Shown here in pieces: positions 51,641-62,686 of a stretch of DNA of 64,000 bases. How positions within the stretch are numbered: the first letter of the stretch is position 1; the number at the start of each line of letters is the position of its first letter. This DNA comes from Rhodovulum sp. ES.010. GTDB taxonomy: Bacteria > Pseudomonadota > Alphaproteobacteria > Rhodobacterales > Rhodobacteraceae. The position numbers and the translations under genes were made by a program. The DNA lies in NCBI RefSeq assembly GCF_900142935.1, contig NZ_FSRS01000001.1:1312001-1376000 (forward strand), given 5' to 3'. Below the pieces are notes generated by a model. It was not told the DNA's origin. It was given only the letters and a program-made list of their open reading frames with translations, and ran no database searches.

Positions 51641-52597
51641 ATGACGCGTAACCTGTCCGAGATGGAGCATCTGTCCGACGCAGCCGAAGCGCTGGGCGAC
51701 ATCCGGGCCCGCCGCCCGGCCATCGCGAGGTTCCACAGCGAGGCGGTGCTTGCGCATACCGGCGCCAGCACGGTGTTTCGCGGCCGGTACGACGAGGCGG
51801 GCGCGATCCTGACGCTCGCCCTCGGCACCGACCGGCGCGAACGCGCCCGCCGGCACCAGCGCATTCTCGCCCGGCTGGGCGCGGCGCTGGGCGACGGGCG
51901 CTACCGGGTGGCCCCCCTGATCGACGCATGGCCGGGCGAAGGCGTGACGCTGACCGCGGACCCGGCTGGCGAGGCGCTGATCGAGGCGGTGGACGGCGCC
52001 GACGACGACACCCGCGACGCGCTGCTCGGCGAGGCGGGGCATTGGCTCGACCGCGTGACCGCGGCGGCGCATCGGCAGGTCGCCTTCGGCGGCCGGCAAT
52101 GGGTGCGCCGCGCGCGCACGGGGCTGGCCCGCATCGCGTCGCGCGACGACCGCGCGCTGGGGGCGGCGCTGGGCAACCGGCTCGAGGCGCTGCTGCCGAC
52201 GGTCGCGGGGCGCGCCGTCACGCAGGCGCATGGGCATGGCGACTTCTCCCCCGCCCATGTGGTGCGCACGCAGGACGCCATTGTCGCGATCGCGGTGCAG
52301 CCGTCGCATTGGCCGCCGGTGACGCAGGAACTGGCCCGGTTCCTCGTGGCGCTGCAGATCGCCCGGCCACGGCCGGGCGGCGCGGCGCGGTTCGGCGTCG
52401 ACGGTGCGGACCACGACGCGCTCCTCGCCCCCGTGGAGCGGCTGCCCCGCGCCGAGCGTGCCCGCCACCTGCCCTTCTTCATCGGCATCGAGCTGGCCGA
52501 CCGGCTGGAGCAGGCCGACCTCGCCGGCCCCGAGGCCGACCGCCTGCGCGACGCGATCGAGCATTTCCTGAACGCGGATCGCGGCCCGACGCTCTGA
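51641..52597 (+). CDS. Degenerate aminoglycoside/choline-kinase-like protein
   Basis: 318 residues with an APH-type kinase fold. The catalytic loop is HGHGDFSPAHVV (about residue 197), where active enzymes have HGDxxxxN: the Asn is replaced by His. The downstream metal-binding D-x-D/E is replaced by QPSHWPP. The glycine-rich P-loop and Lys are also unclear (STVFRGRYDEAGAILTLALG). Catalysis is therefore doubtful. Divergent from the cytochrome c gene and possibly under the same FNR-type box. Confidence 0.65.
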   Translation: MTRNLSEMEHLSDAAEALGDIRARRPAIARFHSEAVLAHTGASTVFRGRYDEAGAILTLALGTDRRERARRHQRILARLGAALGDGRYRVAPLIDAWPGEGVTLTADPAGEALIEAVDGADDDTRDALLGEAGHWLDRVTAAAHRQVAFGGRQWVRRARTGLARIASRDDRALGAALGNRLEALLPTVAGRAVTQAHGHGDFSPAHVVRTQDAIVAIAVQPSHWPPVTQELARFLVALQIARPRPGGAARFGVDGADHDALLAPVERLPRAERARHLPFFIGIELADRLEQADLAGPEADRLRDAIEHFLNADRGPTL

Positions 52598-52612
52598 GCG
52601 CGGCGGCCGCCG

Positions 52613-53290
52613 TCAGACCAGCCGCCCGTCCTCGAGATGCAGGACCCGGTCCATCCGGCGGGCAAGGTCGAGGTTGTGCGTGGCGATCAGCGCGGCCAGC
52701 CCGGTGCCGCGGACGAGTTCGATGAGGGCGGCGAAGACCCGGTCCGAGGTGTCGGGGTCGAGATTGCCGGTCGGCTCGTCCGCAAGCAAAAGCCGCGGCG
52801 CGTTCGCGAGCGCCCGGCAGACCGCCACGCGCTGCTGCTCGCCGCCCGACAGCGCCGCCGGGCGATGCGCGGCGCGCGCGGCGATCCCGACCTGTGCAAG
52901 CAGGTCCGCCGCCCGCGCCTCGGCGGCGGCGCGCGGCCGTCCGGCCGCAAGCTGGGGCAGGACGATGTTCTCGGCCGCGGTGAATTCGGGCAGCAGGTGG
53001 TGGAACTGGTAGACGAAGCCGATATCGGCACGGCGGGCGGCCGTGCGGCGGCGGTCGGAGGCGGCAGCCATGTCCTGCCCGGCGATGCGGACGGCGCCGG
53101 TATCGGGCATGTCCAGAAGCCCCGCGATATGCAGAAGCGTCGACTTGCCCGCGCCGGAAGGCGCGACGAGCGCCACCACCTCGCCCGGCGCGACGCGCAC
53201 CGAGGCCTCCCGCAGCACCCGCACCTCGCCGGGCTCGCCCCTGTTGTAGCTCTTCTCGACGCCCTCCAGCGCCAGCACCGGCTCACTCAT
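52613..53290 (-). CDS. lolD: Lipoprotein-releasing ABC ATPase LolD
   Basis: 225 residues: Walker [10 protein letters not shown], signature [15 protein letters not shown], Walker [17 protein letters not shown]. Together with the LolC/E permease it extracts outer-membrane lipoproteins from the inner membrane. It overlaps the permease gene by 8 bases on the same strand. Confidence 0.92.
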   Translation of the reverse strand: MSEPVLALEGVEKSYNRGEPGEVRVLREASVRVAPGEVVALVAPSGAGKSTLLHIAGLLDMPDTGAVRIAGQDMAAASDRRRTAARRADIGFVYQFHHLLPEFTAAENIVLPQLAAGRPRAAAEARAADLLAQVGIAARAAHRPAALSGGEQQRVAVCRALANAPRLLLADEPTGNLDPDTSDRVFAALIELVRGTGLAALIATHNLDLARRMDRVLHLEDGRLV

Positions 53291-54569
53291 AGCGCAGCGC
53301 CTCCACCGGGTTCATCCGCGCCGCGCGCCGGGCGGGGAAGATGGTCACGACGAAGGACAGGCCCAGCGACAGGGCGACCGCCGAGAACACGTCGCGCGCC
53401 TGAAGCTTGGCGGGCAGTTCGTAGATGCCGCGGATCGACGGGTCCCACACGCCGCCGCCCGCAAGGTAGTTCACCGCCGAGAAGATCGGGTCGATATAGA
53501 TCGCGAAGAGGCAGCCGAGGATCACCCCGAAGAACGTGCCGATCAGCCCGGTAAACGCGCCGCAGATGAAGAACACTCGCAGCACCGCCCCCTCGGTCAG
53601 GCCCATGGTGCGCAGGATGCCGATGTCGCGGCCCTTGTTCTTGACCAGCATGATCAGCCCCGAGACGATGTTCATCGCCGCGATCAGCACCAGGATCGAG
53701 AGGATGATGAACATCACGTTGTCCTCGATGTCGAGCGCGCGCAGGAAGGCGCCCGACGCGTCGCGCCAGGTCCAGACCAGCACCCGGTCGCCGCCGGCGC
53801 GGATCAGGTCGGCGGTCATCTGCTCCACCTTCTCGGGGTCGGCGACCATGACCTCCATCTCGTCGGCCACGCCCTCGCGGTTGAAATAGCCCTGCGCCTC
53901 GGCGAACGGCATGTAGACCCGGGTGCGGTCGATGTCGTAGCGTCCGGCGGTGAAGATGTAGACCACCTCGTAGGCGTTGACGCGGGGGGAGGTGCCGAAG
54001 GGCGTCTTGACCCCCTCGGGCGAGATCAGCCGGATGCGGTCGCCGGGGGCCACGCGCAACTCGCGCGCGACGCCCGAGCCGATGGCGATGCCCTCGCGAA
54101 ACCGGTCGATATCGCCGGCGTGCTCCTCGGGGTTGGCGATGCGCGGGATGGTGGCAAGGTCCTCCGGCGCGATGCCGAAGACCTCGACGCCGGTGTTTCC
54201 GGCGCGCGCGGCGGCCATGACCTGCCCCTTGACCAGCGGCGCCACGCGGGTGACGCCGGGCACCTGCCGGAGCCGTTCGGCCATCTCCTCGTAGTCGGGG
54301 ATGGTGCGGGAGGTCACGCCCTGTTCGTTCACATAGGCCGACGAATAGACGGTGACATGGGCGTTCGCGCCCAGGATCGTGTCGACGAATTCCGCGCGGA
54401 AGCCCGCGCGGACCGACAGAGTGGCGATCAGCGCGAAGACGGCCAGCGTGATGCCGACCAGGCTGATCCAGGTCATGACGGACACGCCGCCCTCGGCCCG
54501 GCGCGCGCGGAGGTAGCGCCAGGCGATCATCCATTCGAAAGGGGCGAAGGGGGCGGTGCCGTTTTTCAC
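53283..54569 (-). CDS. lolE: Lipoprotein-releasing system permease LolC/LolE
   Basis: 428 residues with an N-terminal TM (about 25-50; [30 protein letters not shown]), a large periplasmic MacB-like domain, and three C-terminal TMs ([78 protein letters not shown]). In alphaproteobacteria a single permease often serves as homodimer, so LolC and LolE are not distinguished. Between lolD and a 180-residue membrane-anchored protein. Confidence 0.9.
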   Translation of the reverse strand: MKNGTAPFAPFEWMIAWRYLRARRAEGGVSVMTWISLVGITLAVFALIATLSVRAGFRAEFVDTILGANAHVTVYSSAYVNEQGVTSRTIPDYEEMAERLRQVPGVTRVAPLVKGQVMAAARAGNTGVEVFGIAPEDLATIPRIANPEEHAGDIDRFREGIAIGSGVARELRVAPGDRIRLISPEGVKTPFGTSPRVNAYEVVYIFTAGRYDIDRTRVYMPFAEAQGYFNREGVADEMEVMVADPEKVEQMTADLIRAGGDRVLVWTWRDASGAFLRALDIEDNVMFIILSILVLIAAMNIVSGLIMLVKNKGRDIGILRTMGLTEGAVLRVFFICGAFTGLIGTFFGVILGCLFAIYIDPIFSAVNYLAGGGVWDPSIRGIYELPAKLQARDVFSAVALSLGLSFVVTIFPARRAARMNPVEALRYE

Positions 54570-55108
54570 GACGCAGGGGCCTCTTTCTGCAACCGCCGTT
54601 CGAGGCGCGCGTAGCGGGCACGACCGTTCTCGACCCAGCGCTTGTGCGAACGTCTGTCGGCTTTCTTGATCTTCACGGCCAGTCTTTCCAGGTCCCGGGG
54701 CAGATCGAGGTTCTCGGTGTTCTCGAATGCACCGAAATACTGATCCCAGTAGTAGATATAGACCTCACCGAACAGCCCCGCCATCAGCCGGGTATGCACC
54801 TGCCCGTGACGTGCCGCGAGGGCCAGCCGTTCGTAAAAGGCAAGGACCGCCCAGACCGAATCCTGCCCGGCTGCCTCCAGGCGCAGGAAGCCCGGCAATG
54901 TCCCGTCCCGTTTGAGGGCGACCAGCCCGGTCTCGCACTTGCCGCGGTGGTCGAGCATGTCCGGGGTGGAGAATTCGCGGTGCAGGTCGAACACCTGGCG
55001 GACGCGGGCATAGCGGCGCGACAGCCAGTTGACCGCCAATGCGCCGATGACGGCGCCCATCACGGCCGCAAGCAGGTTCGAGGACAGCAGGGGGAGGAGG
55101 TCCGTCAT
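54566..55108 (-). CDS. Single-TM hypothetical protein between lolE and proS
   Basis: 180 residues from ATG 55108 (GGAGGAGG close upstream). N-terminal TM about 4-27 (LLSSNLLAAVMGAVIGALAVNWL), then a helical cytoplasmic domain with the basic C-terminus KIKKADRRSHKRWVENGRARYARLERRLQKEA. A 4-base overlap (ATGA) couples it to lolE. Usually proS is followed directly by lolE in Rhodobacterales, so this gene may be an insertion in that conserved pair, though its composition is similar to neighbours. No family recognised. Confidence 0.6.
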   Translation of the reverse strand: MTDLLPLLSSNLLAAVMGAVIGALAVNWLSRRYARVRQVFDLHREFSTPDMLDHRGKCETGLVALKRDGTLPGFLRLEAAGQDSVWAVLAFYERLALAARHGQVHTRLMAGLFGEVYIYYWDQYFGAFENTENLDLPRDLERLAVKIKKADRRSHKRWVENGRARYARLERRLQKEAPAS

Positions 55109-55134
55109 CGGCCGTTCGGCTCCACCCTCGCGGT

Positions 55135-56532
55135 CTACAGCCAGGTGTGGAAGCTCGACTTCGCCATCGGCTCCCAGTGGGGCGTGGGCGAGGGGCCGTG
55201 GGGGGCGTAGATCTCGGCGACACGCGCGACGGCGGCCTCGGGCGTCAGGTCCTCGCTCTCGCCGGTGCGGCGGCAGGTGAGTTCCACGACGCCGTTTTTC
55301 AGGCCGCGCGGGCCGACGGTGATCCGCCACGGCAGGCCGATCAGGTCCATCGTCGCGAATTTCGCGCCCGCGCGTTCCTCGCGGTCATCATAGAGCGGCT
55401 CCAGCCCCTTGTCGCACAGCGCCTTGTAAAGCTTCGCGCACGCCCCGTCGGCCTCAGCATCGCCCTGCTTGAGGTTGACGATGCCGCAATGGAAGGGGGT
55501 GACGCCCTCGGGCCAGATGATGCCGTTCTCGTCATGGCTGGCCTCGATGATCGCGCCGGCGAGGCGCGAGACGCCGATGCCGTGACTGCCCATGTGGACC
55601 GGCACGCGTGCGCCCTTGTCGTTGGTGACGGTGGCGCCCATCGGTTCGGAATACTTGGTGCCGAAATAGAAGATCTGGCCGACCTCGATCCCGCGCGAGG
55701 ACTTACGCCGGGCCTCGGGCACCTGGGCGTAGGCCGACTCGTCATGGGTTTCGTCGGTGCGGGCGTAGGGCGTGGTCCATTCCTTGACGATGGCGGCGCA
55801 TTCCGCCCGGTCGTCATAGTTCACCTTCCGCTCGCCCAGCGTCAGGTCGAGGATCGCGCTGTCGTAGAACACCTCCGACTCGCCGGTCTCGGCCAGCACC
55901 AGGAATTCGTGGGTGTCGTCGCCGCCGATGGGGCCGGAATCGGCGCGCATCGGGATCGCCTTCAGGCCCATGCGCTCATAGGTGCGCAGGTAGCTGACCA
56001 TGTGGCGGTTGTAGGCGTGGATCGCGGCATCGCGGTCGATGTCGAAATTGTAGCCGTCCTTCATATAGAACTCGCGCCCCCGCATCACGCCGAAACGCGG
56101 GCGGATCTCGTCACGGAACTTCCACTGGATGTGGTAAAGAGTGAGCGGCAAGTCCTTGTAACTGTTGATATGCGTCCGGAAGATGTCGGTGATCAGCTCT
56201 TCGTTGGTGGGGCCATACAGCATGTCGCGCCCGTGCCGGTCGGTGATGCGCAGCATCTCTTCGCCGTAATCGTCATAGCGCCCGCTCTCGCGCCACAGAT
56301 CGGCCGATTGCAGCGTCGGCATCAGCATCGGGATATGGCCCGCGCGAATCTGTTCCTCGTGCACGATGGCCTCGATCTTTTTGAGCACCTTGAAGCCCAG
56401 GGGCAGCCAGGAATAGATGCCGGCGGAAGCCTGCTTGATCATGCCCGCGCGCAGCATCAGGCGATGGCTGGCGATCTGCGCCTCGGCGGGCGTCTCTTTC
56501 AGGACCGGCAGGAAGTAGCGGGAAAGGCGCAT
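55135..56532 (-). CDS. proS: Prolyl-tRNA synthetase (short alphaproteobacterial form)
   Basis: 465 residues, class II synthetase. Motif 1 region [24 protein letters not shown], motif 2 [25 protein letters not shown], motif 3 [27 protein letters not shown], and a C-terminal anticodon domain. The INS editing domain between motifs 2 and 3 is missing, as is normal for alphaproteobacterial ProS (about 440-465 aa) versus 570 aa in E. coli. Confidence 0.94.
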   Translation of the reverse strand: MRLSRYFLPVLKETPAEAQIASHRLMLRAGMIKQASAGIYSWLPLGFKVLKKIEAIVHEEQIRAGHIPMLMPTLQSADLWRESGRYDDYGEEMLRITDRHGRDMLYGPTNEELITDIFRTHINSYKDLPLTLYHIQWKFRDEIRPRFGVMRGREFYMKDGYNFDIDRDAAIHAYNRHMVSYLRTYERMGLKAIPMRADSGPIGGDDTHEFLVLAETGESEVFYDSAILDLTLGERKVNYDDRAECAAIVKEWTTPYARTDETHDESAYAQVPEARRKSSRGIEVGQIFYFGTKYSEPMGATVTNDKGARVPVHMGSHGIGVSRLAGAIIEASHDENGIIWPEGVTPFHCGIVNLKQGDAEADGACAKLYKALCDKGLEPLYDDREERAGAKFATMDLIGLPWRITVGPRGLKNGVVELTCRRTGESEDLTPEAAVARVAEIYAPHGPSPTPHWEPMAKSSFHTWL

Positions 56533-56661
56533 TTTCGGGCGAAACCTCGTGATTTGACCTCTGCGCCCTCCTATGTCATCGGGCGCAGCCGCACAAGCGC
56601 CGCGCTTGCATGATCGCCCCGACCGGGCGAAGAGTTGGGGGAGGTGTAACAGGAGGCGGTC

Positions 56662-57771
56662 ATGGCCCTGCCGGTTCGCGATCAGATGAAATACTGGGGG
56701 CTCGCCGCCGCGGTCTTCTTCGCCATCCTGTGGGTTCTAGGCGACGTCATCACGCCCTTCCTGCTGGGCGCGGCGATCGCCTATTTCCTCGACCCCATCG
56801 CCGACCGGCTGGAACGGCTGGGGCTGGGGCGCACGCTGTCGACGATCGTCATCATGCTGTCGCTGCTTCTGGTCGCGGCGGCGCTGGTGCTGCTGATCGT
56901 GCCGCTGGTCGTGGACCAGGCCAACCAGCTGGTGCGGACCACCCCGCAGATGTTCACCCAGCTCCAGGCCTGGCTGTCCGAGCGCTACCCCACGCTGATG
57001 GAGACGGAATCCATCCTGCGCAAGTCGCTCAAGGGCCTGGGCGACGCGGTCCAGTCGCGCGGGGCGGAGTTGCTGAACGGCGCGCTCTCCTCGGCGATGA
57101 GCGTGATCAACCTTCTGCTGCTGATGTTCGTCGTGCCGGTGGTGACCTTCTACCTGTTGCTCGACTGGGACCGGATCGTCGCCCATGTCGACGACATGCT
57201 GCCGCTCGACCACGCCCCGGCGATCCGCGACCTCGCCCGTCAGATCGACGGCACCCTGTCCTCCTTCGTGCGCGGCCAGGGGTCGGTCTGCCTGTTCATG
57301 GCCACCTTCTACGGCATCACGCTGATGGCGGTGGGGCTGCAGTTCGGGCTGGTCGTCGGAATCCTGTCGGGGCTTCTGGCCTTCATCCCCTTCGTGAGTT
57401 CGATCCTGGGCGGCGTGGTCGCGATCGGGCTTGCCATCTTCCAGTTCTGGGGCGAGTGGCTGATGATCGCGCTGGTCGCGGTGATCTATGTCGGCGGGCA
57501 GATCCTCGAAGGCAACTTCCTGACACCCAAGCTCGTCGGGTCGTCGGTCGGGCTGCACCCGGTCTGGGTGATCTTCGCGCTGTCGGCCTTCGGCGCGATC
57601 TTCGGGTTCGTCGGGCTTCTGGTTGCGGTGCCGGTCACCGCGTCGCTGGGCGTGCTGCTGCGCTTCGGGATCGCGGAATACAAGAGCGGCCGGCTTTACC
57701 AGGGACTGGTGGGGAAACGCGCCGAGGATCAGGCCCAGACGGCCGCCGGCAAGGACGAGGACGCCGCCTGA
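56662..57771 (+). CDS. AI-2E (PerM-like) family membrane protein
   Basis: 369 residues, about eight TM helices. [64 protein letters not shown] and [45 protein letters not shown] are family hallmarks. Members are reported as transporters or Na+/H+ antiporters. One base separates its stop from hda, an arrangement conserved in Rhodobacterales. Confidence 0.88.
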   Translation: MALPVRDQMKYWGLAAAVFFAILWVLGDVITPFLLGAAIAYFLDPIADRLERLGLGRTLSTIVIMLSLLLVAAALVLLIVPLVVDQANQLVRTTPQMFTQLQAWLSERYPTLMETESILRKSLKGLGDAVQSRGAELLNGALSSAMSVINLLLLMFVVPVVTFYLLLDWDRIVAHVDDMLPLDHAPAIRDLARQIDGTLSSFVRGQGSVCLFMATFYGITLMAVGLQFGLVVGILSGLLAFIPFVSSILGGVVAIGLAIFQFWGEWLMIALVAVIYVGGQILEGNFLTPKLVGSSVGLHPVWVIFALSAFGAIFGFVGLLVAVPVTASLGVLLRFGIAEYKSGRLYQGLVGKRAEDQAQTAAGKDEDAA

Positions 57772-57772
57772 G

Positions 57773-58459
57773 ATGGGTCGCCAGCTTGCCTTCGACCTGC
57801 CCGTGCGCCCGGCGCGGGGCCGCGCCGCCTTCTTCGTGTCGCCGGCCAACGCTCTGGCCGTCGCGCAGGTCGAGGGTTGGCGCGGCTGGCCCGAGGGCAA
57901 GCTGGTGCTGACCGGCCCCGAAGGCGCGGGAAAGACGCATCTCGCCCATGTCTGGGCCGAACTTTCGGGCGCCCGGGTGGTGGACGCGGGCACGCTTGCG
58001 GGGGCCGATCTGCCGGCGCTGGCGCGGTCCGGTGCCGTCGCTGTCGAGGATGCCGACCGGATCGGCGGCGAGGCGGCCAGCGAGACCGCGCTGTTTCACC
58101 TGCACAACCTGCTGCGCAGCGCCCGCGGGTCGTTGATGCTGACCGCGCGCCGCCCCCCGCGCGACTGGGAGCTGGCCCTGCCCGACCTGGCCAGCCGCGT
58201 GCAGGCGGCCAGTCGCGCGCAGCTCGCGCCGCCCGACGACGCGCTGCTGGCGGCCGTGCTGGTCAAGCTCTTCGCCGACCGGCAGCTTGGCGTGCGCCCC
58301 GACCTCGTCACCTACCTCGTCGGCCGGATGGAGCGGTCCTTCGCCGCCGCCGCGGCCGCCGTCGCGGCGATCGACCGCGAGGCCTTGGCAACGGGGCGCA
58401 AACCGGGCATTGCGCTGGCGAGGGACGTTCTGGACAAGACCGCCCTCGAGAACCCATAA
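57773..58459 (+). CDS. hdaA: DnaA regulatory inactivator Hda (HdaA)
   Basis: 228 residues. The N-terminal QLAFDL is the beta-clamp-binding motif. AAA+ part: LTGPEGAGKTHLAHVWAELSG (Walker A), AVAVEDADRI (Walker B), LMLTARRPPRDWELALPDLASRV (sensor I and box VII). It stimulates ATP hydrolysis by DnaA once the clamp is loaded, preventing re-initiation of replication. Shorter than DnaA because the DNA-binding domain IV is absent. Confidence 0.9.
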   Translation: MGRQLAFDLPVRPARGRAAFFVSPANALAVAQVEGWRGWPEGKLVLTGPEGAGKTHLAHVWAELSGARVVDAGTLAGADLPALARSGAVAVEDADRIGGEAASETALFHLHNLLRSARGSLMLTARRPPRDWELALPDLASRVQAASRAQLAPPDDALLAAVLVKLFADRQLGVRPDLVTYLVGRMERSFAAAAAAVAAIDREALATGRKPGIALARDVLDKTALENP

Positions 58460-58498
58460 CGGACATCCCCCGCCCCGCCCCCACGGACGTATCCTGCC

Positions 58499-60667
58499 AT
58501 GACCCAGGCCGATTTCCTGAAAGCCCCGTTTCCCGACCCGGTCGAGATCCCCGACCCGCAGCGGATCGGCCCGAAACGGTTCTTCAACCGGGAACTCAGC
58601 TGGCTGGGCTTCAACTGGCGGGTGCTCGAAGAGGCAGACAACCCGCGCGTGCCGCTCCTGGAGCGGGTGCGCTTCGTCTCGATCTCGGCCACCAATCTCG
58701 ACGAGTTCTACACCGTGCGCGTGGCGGGCCTGCGCGAGCTTGCCCAGAAGGGAAACATGACGCCGGCGGCCGACGGGCTGACGCCGGCCGAACAACTGGT
58801 CCTGATCGACCGCGACGCCCGCAAGCTGTTGCAGGCGCAGCAAGCCAGCTGGAACCGGCTCAAGCGCGAGATGGAGGAGCAGAACATCCACCTGCTGACC
58901 CGGTCGCGCCTGACCAAGGCCGATCGCACGCACCTGCGCGAGCATTTCCTGCACAACGTGTTCCCGGTGCTCTCGCCGCTCGCCATCGACCCGGCGCATC
59001 CCTTCCCGTTCATCCCGAACGCGGGCTTCTGCCTCGCGCTGCAGCTGGAACGCGAGAAGGACGGCCAGCCGTTGCAGGCGCTGTTGCCGATTCCGCACCA
59101 GATCGACCGCTTCATCCGCCTGCCCGCCCGCGAGGGACAGGCCCGGTTCCTGCCGCTGGAAGAGCTGTTGCTGATCCATCTGTCCTCGCTCTTCCCCGGC
59201 TACCGGGCGGTCGGAAGCTGCACCTTCCGCGTCCTGCGCGACAGCGATCTCGAGGTCGAGGAAGAGGCCGAGGACCTTGTGCGCGAGTTCGAGGTCGCGC
59301 TGAAACGCCGGCGCCGCGGCGAGGTCGTGCGCATGAAGATGTCGTCCGGCGCGCCCGAGGAGCTGCGCTCGGTCATCATGCAGGAACTCCATATCGGCGA
59401 GGAGGAGGTGATCGAGGTACGCGGGCTGATCGGCCTGGCGGACCTGTCGGAGCTGGTCATCGACGACCGGCCCGACCTTCTGTGGACCAGCTTCACCCCC
59501 CGCGTCCCCGAGCGCGTGCAGGACCATGACGGCGACATGTTCGCGGCGATCCGGCAGAAGGACATGCTGCTGCACCACCCCTACGAGACCTTCGACATGG
59601 TGGTGCGCTTCCTCCAGCAGGCCGCGCGCGACCCGGACGTGGTGGCGATCAAGCAGACGCTCTACCGGACGTCGAAGAACTCGCCCATCGTCGAGGCGCT
59701 GTGCGAGGCGGCCGAGGACGGCAAGTCGGTGACCGCGCTGGTGGAACTGAAGGCGCGATTCGACGAGGCCGCGAACATCCGCCAGTCGCGCCGGCTGGAA
59801 CGGTCCGGCGCGCATGTGGTCTACGGGTTCATCAACTACAAGACGCATGCCAAGATCAGCACCGTGGTCCGGCGCGAGGGCGATCACCTCGTGACCTACA
59901 CGCATTACGGCACCGGCAACTATCACCCGATCACCGCGCGCATCTACACCGATCTGTCGCTGTTCACCTGCGACCCGGCGCTGGGGCGCGACGCGACCAA
60001 GGTGTTCAACTACGTTGGGGGCTATGCCGAACCCGAAGTGATGGAGAACCTGTCGATCTCGCCGCTGAGCCTGAAATCGACGCTGATGGAGCGGATCAAC
60101 GAGGAGGCCGAACACGCGAAGGCCGGCCGGCCCGCGCAGATCTGGGCCAAGATGAACTCGCTGATCGAGCCCGACGTGATCGACGCGCTTTACGCCGCCT
60201 CGAACGCGGGCGTGAAGATCGACCTCGTGGTGCGCGGCATCTGCGGCATCCGCCCCGGCATCAAGGGGCTGTCCGAGAACATCCGGGTCAAGTCGATCAT
60301 CGGCCGGTTCCTGGAACATTCGCGCATCGTTTGCTTCGGCAACGGGGGCGGGCTGCCCTCGGCCCGGGCGCGGGTCTACATCTCGTCGGCCGACTGGATG
60401 GGGCGCAACCTCAACCGCCGGGTCGAAACGCTGGTGGAATGCACCAACCCCACCGTCAAGGCGCAGATCGTCGACCAGATCATGGCCGCGAACCTGGCCG
60501 ACGAGGCGCAAAGCTGGGTGATGCAGCCGGACGGCCGGTTCGAGCGCGCCAAGGCCGCGCCCGACGCCTTCAACTGCCACCGCTTCTTCATGGAAAACCC
60601 CTCGCTCTCGGGCCGGGGCACGGCGGGGGCGGCGGACGTGCCGCAACTGGCCAAGGTAGGCGATTGA
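58499..60667 (+). CDS. ppk: Polyphosphate kinase 1
   Basis: 722 residues. N-terminal [20 protein letters not shown], phosphorylated His and loop in [19 protein letters not shown] and [23 protein letters not shown], and [19 protein letters not shown] near the end. Reversibly makes polyphosphate from ATP. Precedes ppx, separated by a strong hairpin. Length typical (690-730). Confidence 0.95.
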   Translation: MTQADFLKAPFPDPVEIPDPQRIGPKRFFNRELSWLGFNWRVLEEADNPRVPLLERVRFVSISATNLDEFYTVRVAGLRELAQKGNMTPAADGLTPAEQLVLIDRDARKLLQAQQASWNRLKREMEEQNIHLLTRSRLTKADRTHLREHFLHNVFPVLSPLAIDPAHPFPFIPNAGFCLALQLEREKDGQPLQALLPIPHQIDRFIRLPAREGQARFLPLEELLLIHLSSLFPGYRAVGSCTFRVLRDSDLEVEEEAEDLVREFEVALKRRRRGEVVRMKMSSGAPEELRSVIMQELHIGEEEVIEVRGLIGLADLSELVIDDRPDLLWTSFTPRVPERVQDHDGDMFAAIRQKDMLLHHPYETFDMVVRFLQQAARDPDVVAIKQTLYRTSKNSPIVEALCEAAEDGKSVTALVELKARFDEAANIRQSRRLERSGAHVVYGFINYKTHAKISTVVRREGDHLVTYTHYGTGNYHPITARIYTDLSLFTCDPALGRDATKVFNYVGGYAEPEVMENLSISPLSLKSTLMERINEEAEHAKAGRPAQIWAKMNSLIEPDVIDALYAASNAGVKIDLVVRGICGIRPGIKGLSENIRVKSIIGRFLEHSRIVCFGNGGGLPSARARVYISSADWMGRNLNRRVETLVECTNPTVKAQIVDQIMAANLADEAQSWVMQPDGRFERAKAAPDAFNCHRFFMENPSLSGRGTAGAADVPQLAKVGD

Positions 60668-60701
60668 CGCGCGGGGACGCCCTTGGCACAGTCCCCGCGC
60701 G
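60668..60701 (+). terminator. Hairpin between ppk and ppx
   Basis: CGCGCGGGGAC-N12-GTCCCCGCGCG: a perfect 11-bp stem starting directly after the ppk stop codon and ending 21 bases before the ppx ATG. No T-run. Likely attenuates read-through into ppx or stabilises ppk mRNA. Confidence 0.6.
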
Positions 60702-60722
60702 TGCCCTGGGGAAAGGCAGCAT

Positions 60723-62270
60723 ATGGACGGCACCGGCGACGACCGCCCAGAGGCTTGGGAACCCTTCGGCAGGCCGCTTTTCGGCGGCCCGGAAGCGCGG
60801 GCGCTGTCCCGCGTGGGGGTGGTCGATATCGGCTCGAACTCCGTGCGCCTGGTGGTGTTCGACGGCGCGGCCCGCAGCCCGGCCTATTTCTTCAATGAAA
60901 AGGTGATGTGCGGCCTCGGCGCGGGGCTGGGCGCGACCGGGCGGCTGTCACCCGAGGGGCGCGACCGGGCGCTGAGCGCGTTGAAACGCTTTGCCGCACT
61001 CGGCGAGGCGATGGGAGCGGCGCCGCTGACCGTGGTCGCCACCGCGGCGATGCGCGATGCCGAGGACGGGCCAGAGTTCCGCCGCCAGATCGAGCGCGAG
61101 ACGGGCCTCAAGCCCTGGGTGATCGACGGCATCGAGGAGGCGCGGCTGTCGGCGCAGGGGGTCCTGCTGGGCTGGCCCGGAGCCGAGGGCATCGTCTGCG
61201 ACATCGGCGGCTCGTCGATGGAACTCGCCGAATTGCGGTCGGGCATGGTGGGCGCGCGCGCCACCTCGCCGCTGGGGCCGCTGAAACTGCGCGATGTGAA
61301 GGGCGGCAAGAAAGGGCTGGCCAAGTACATCGCCGAAGAGGTCGACCGGATCGCGGCCGGGCTGAGGTTGAATGGCGGGCGGCTCTACCTCGTGGGCGGG
61401 TCTTGGCGGGCGATCGCCCGGCTCGACATGGAACGCCGCGGCTATCCGCTGACGGTGCTGCACGAATACCGGATGACGCGCAAATCGCTGGCCGAAACGA
61501 TCGACTGGATCGACGCGAGCGAGACGGACGAATTGCGCGCGCGCACCGGGACCTCGGCCGACCGGATGTCGCTGGTGCCCTATGCCGGGCAGGTGCTGAA
61601 ACGTCTCGTCGCCCAGCTCAAGCCGCGCGAGATCGCGGTGTCGAGCTACGGCATCCGCGAGGGGCTCCTCTACGAGCAGATGCCCAGCGAACTGCGCGCC
61701 CGCGACCCGCTGATCGAATCGTGCCGGTTCGCCGAGGCGAGTTCGGCCCGGCTCCCCGGCTTCGGCAAGCGGCTGTACAACTTCGTCCTGCCGCTGTTCG
61801 GCGCGGCCCCGCCCGAAAAGCTGCGCCTGATCAAGGCCGCCTGCCTGCTGCACGATACCGCGTGGCGGGCGCATCCCGACTACCGGCACGAGGTCTGCTT
61901 CGACTCCGCGACGCGGGCCAACCTGGGCGGGCTGGAACACTGGGAGCGGGTGTTCCTGGGCGTTTCGCTGCTGCATCGCTACAAGAACAGCCGCACGGGC
62001 AGCCGGTTCGAGCCGCTGTTCGGACTACTGGCGCCGGAACAACTGCAACAGGCCGAGGTGCTGGGCAAGGCGATGCGCTTCGGCTCGATGTTTTCGGCGG
62101 AGGGGCCGGACTCGCTGGCGGAGCTGCGCCATTTCCCGAAGAAGAAGCGCCTGGAGTTGCACCTGTCCGCCGCGGCTGAGCCGCTTTTCGGCGAGGTGGC
62201 CGACGCCCGCTTCGCCTCGCTGGCCAAGGCGCTGGGCGTGGAGACCGACGTCAAGCTGCGCAAGCGATAG
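60723..62270 (+). CDS. ppx: Exopolyphosphatase (Ppx/GppA family)
   Basis: 515 residues. ASKHA fold: VVDIGSNSVRLVVFDG (phosphate 1), VVATAAMRDAEDG, CDIGGSSMELAELRSG (phosphate 2), LYLVGGSWRAIARLDMERRGYPLTVLHEY and a C-terminal HD-like helical domain. Degrades polyphosphate or pppGpp. Downstream of ppk, giving the pair a turnover logic. GGGAAAGG precedes the start. Confidence 0.93.
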   Translation: MDGTGDDRPEAWEPFGRPLFGGPEARALSRVGVVDIGSNSVRLVVFDGAARSPAYFFNEKVMCGLGAGLGATGRLSPEGRDRALSALKRFAALGEAMGAAPLTVVATAAMRDAEDGPEFRRQIERETGLKPWVIDGIEEARLSAQGVLLGWPGAEGIVCDIGGSSMELAELRSGMVGARATSPLGPLKLRDVKGGKKGLAKYIAEEVDRIAAGLRLNGGRLYLVGGSWRAIARLDMERRGYPLTVLHEYRMTRKSLAETIDWIDASETDELRARTGTSADRMSLVPYAGQVLKRLVAQLKPREIAVSSYGIREGLLYEQMPSELRARDPLIESCRFAEASSARLPGFGKRLYNFVLPLFGAAPPEKLRLIKAACLLHDTAWRAHPDYRHEVCFDSATRANLGGLEHWERVFLGVSLLHRYKNSRTGSRFEPLFGLLAPEQLQQAEVLGKAMRFGSMFSAEGPDSLAELRHFPKKKRLELHLSAAAEPLFGEVADARFASLAKALGVETDVKLRKR

Positions 62271-62302
62271 GCGCCCCCCCGACGTTCGGGACGGCCCCGC
62301 GT

Positions 62303-62650
62303 TCAGATCTCGACCTCGCCCTCGGGCAGCGGTTCCGGGGCGGGCGCGTCGGGTTTGCGGCGGATGATGATGTCGCCGTTGGGCAGCCGCTCGGGCATCT
62401 CGTAGGCGTCGAAATCGTCGACGATCTGCATCAGCCGCTTGAGCGCGGGCTCCATGTTCTCGGCCAGTTCCCTCAGCGCGGGTTCCAGCTCTTCGCCGAG
62501 CCCGCGAAAGAACAGCCGCATCCCCTCGCCCAACAACTCCATCCCTTCGCGCATCTCGCCCTCGCGCCCGGTGTCCGGCCCGTCGTCCTGGGCGGGCAGC
62601 GGCGTGGCGGCAAGGGCCAGCGCAAGGCAGAGGGCAGCGCGTCGGATCAT
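62303..62650 (-). CDS. Small secreted acidic protein
   Basis: 115 residues. Signal peptide about 1-20 (LALALAATPLPAQ); the mature part is acidic and helical (MREGMELLGEGMRLFFRGLGEELEPALRELAENMEPALKRLMQIVDDFDAYEMPE) with a tail NGDIIIRRKPDAPAPEP. I recall such proteins being mislabelled AAA+ ATPase in Rhodobacteraceae; no ATPase motif is present. Periplasmic, function unknown. Confidence 0.65.
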   Translation of the reverse strand: MIRRAALCLALALAATPLPAQDDGPDTGREGEMREGMELLGEGMRLFFRGLGEELEPALRELAENMEPALKRLMQIVDDFDAYEMPERLPNGDIIIRRKPDAPAPEPLPEGEVEI

Positions 62651-62686
62651 TGGGCAAGTATAGGGCCGCGAGCGCCCGAATGGAAC

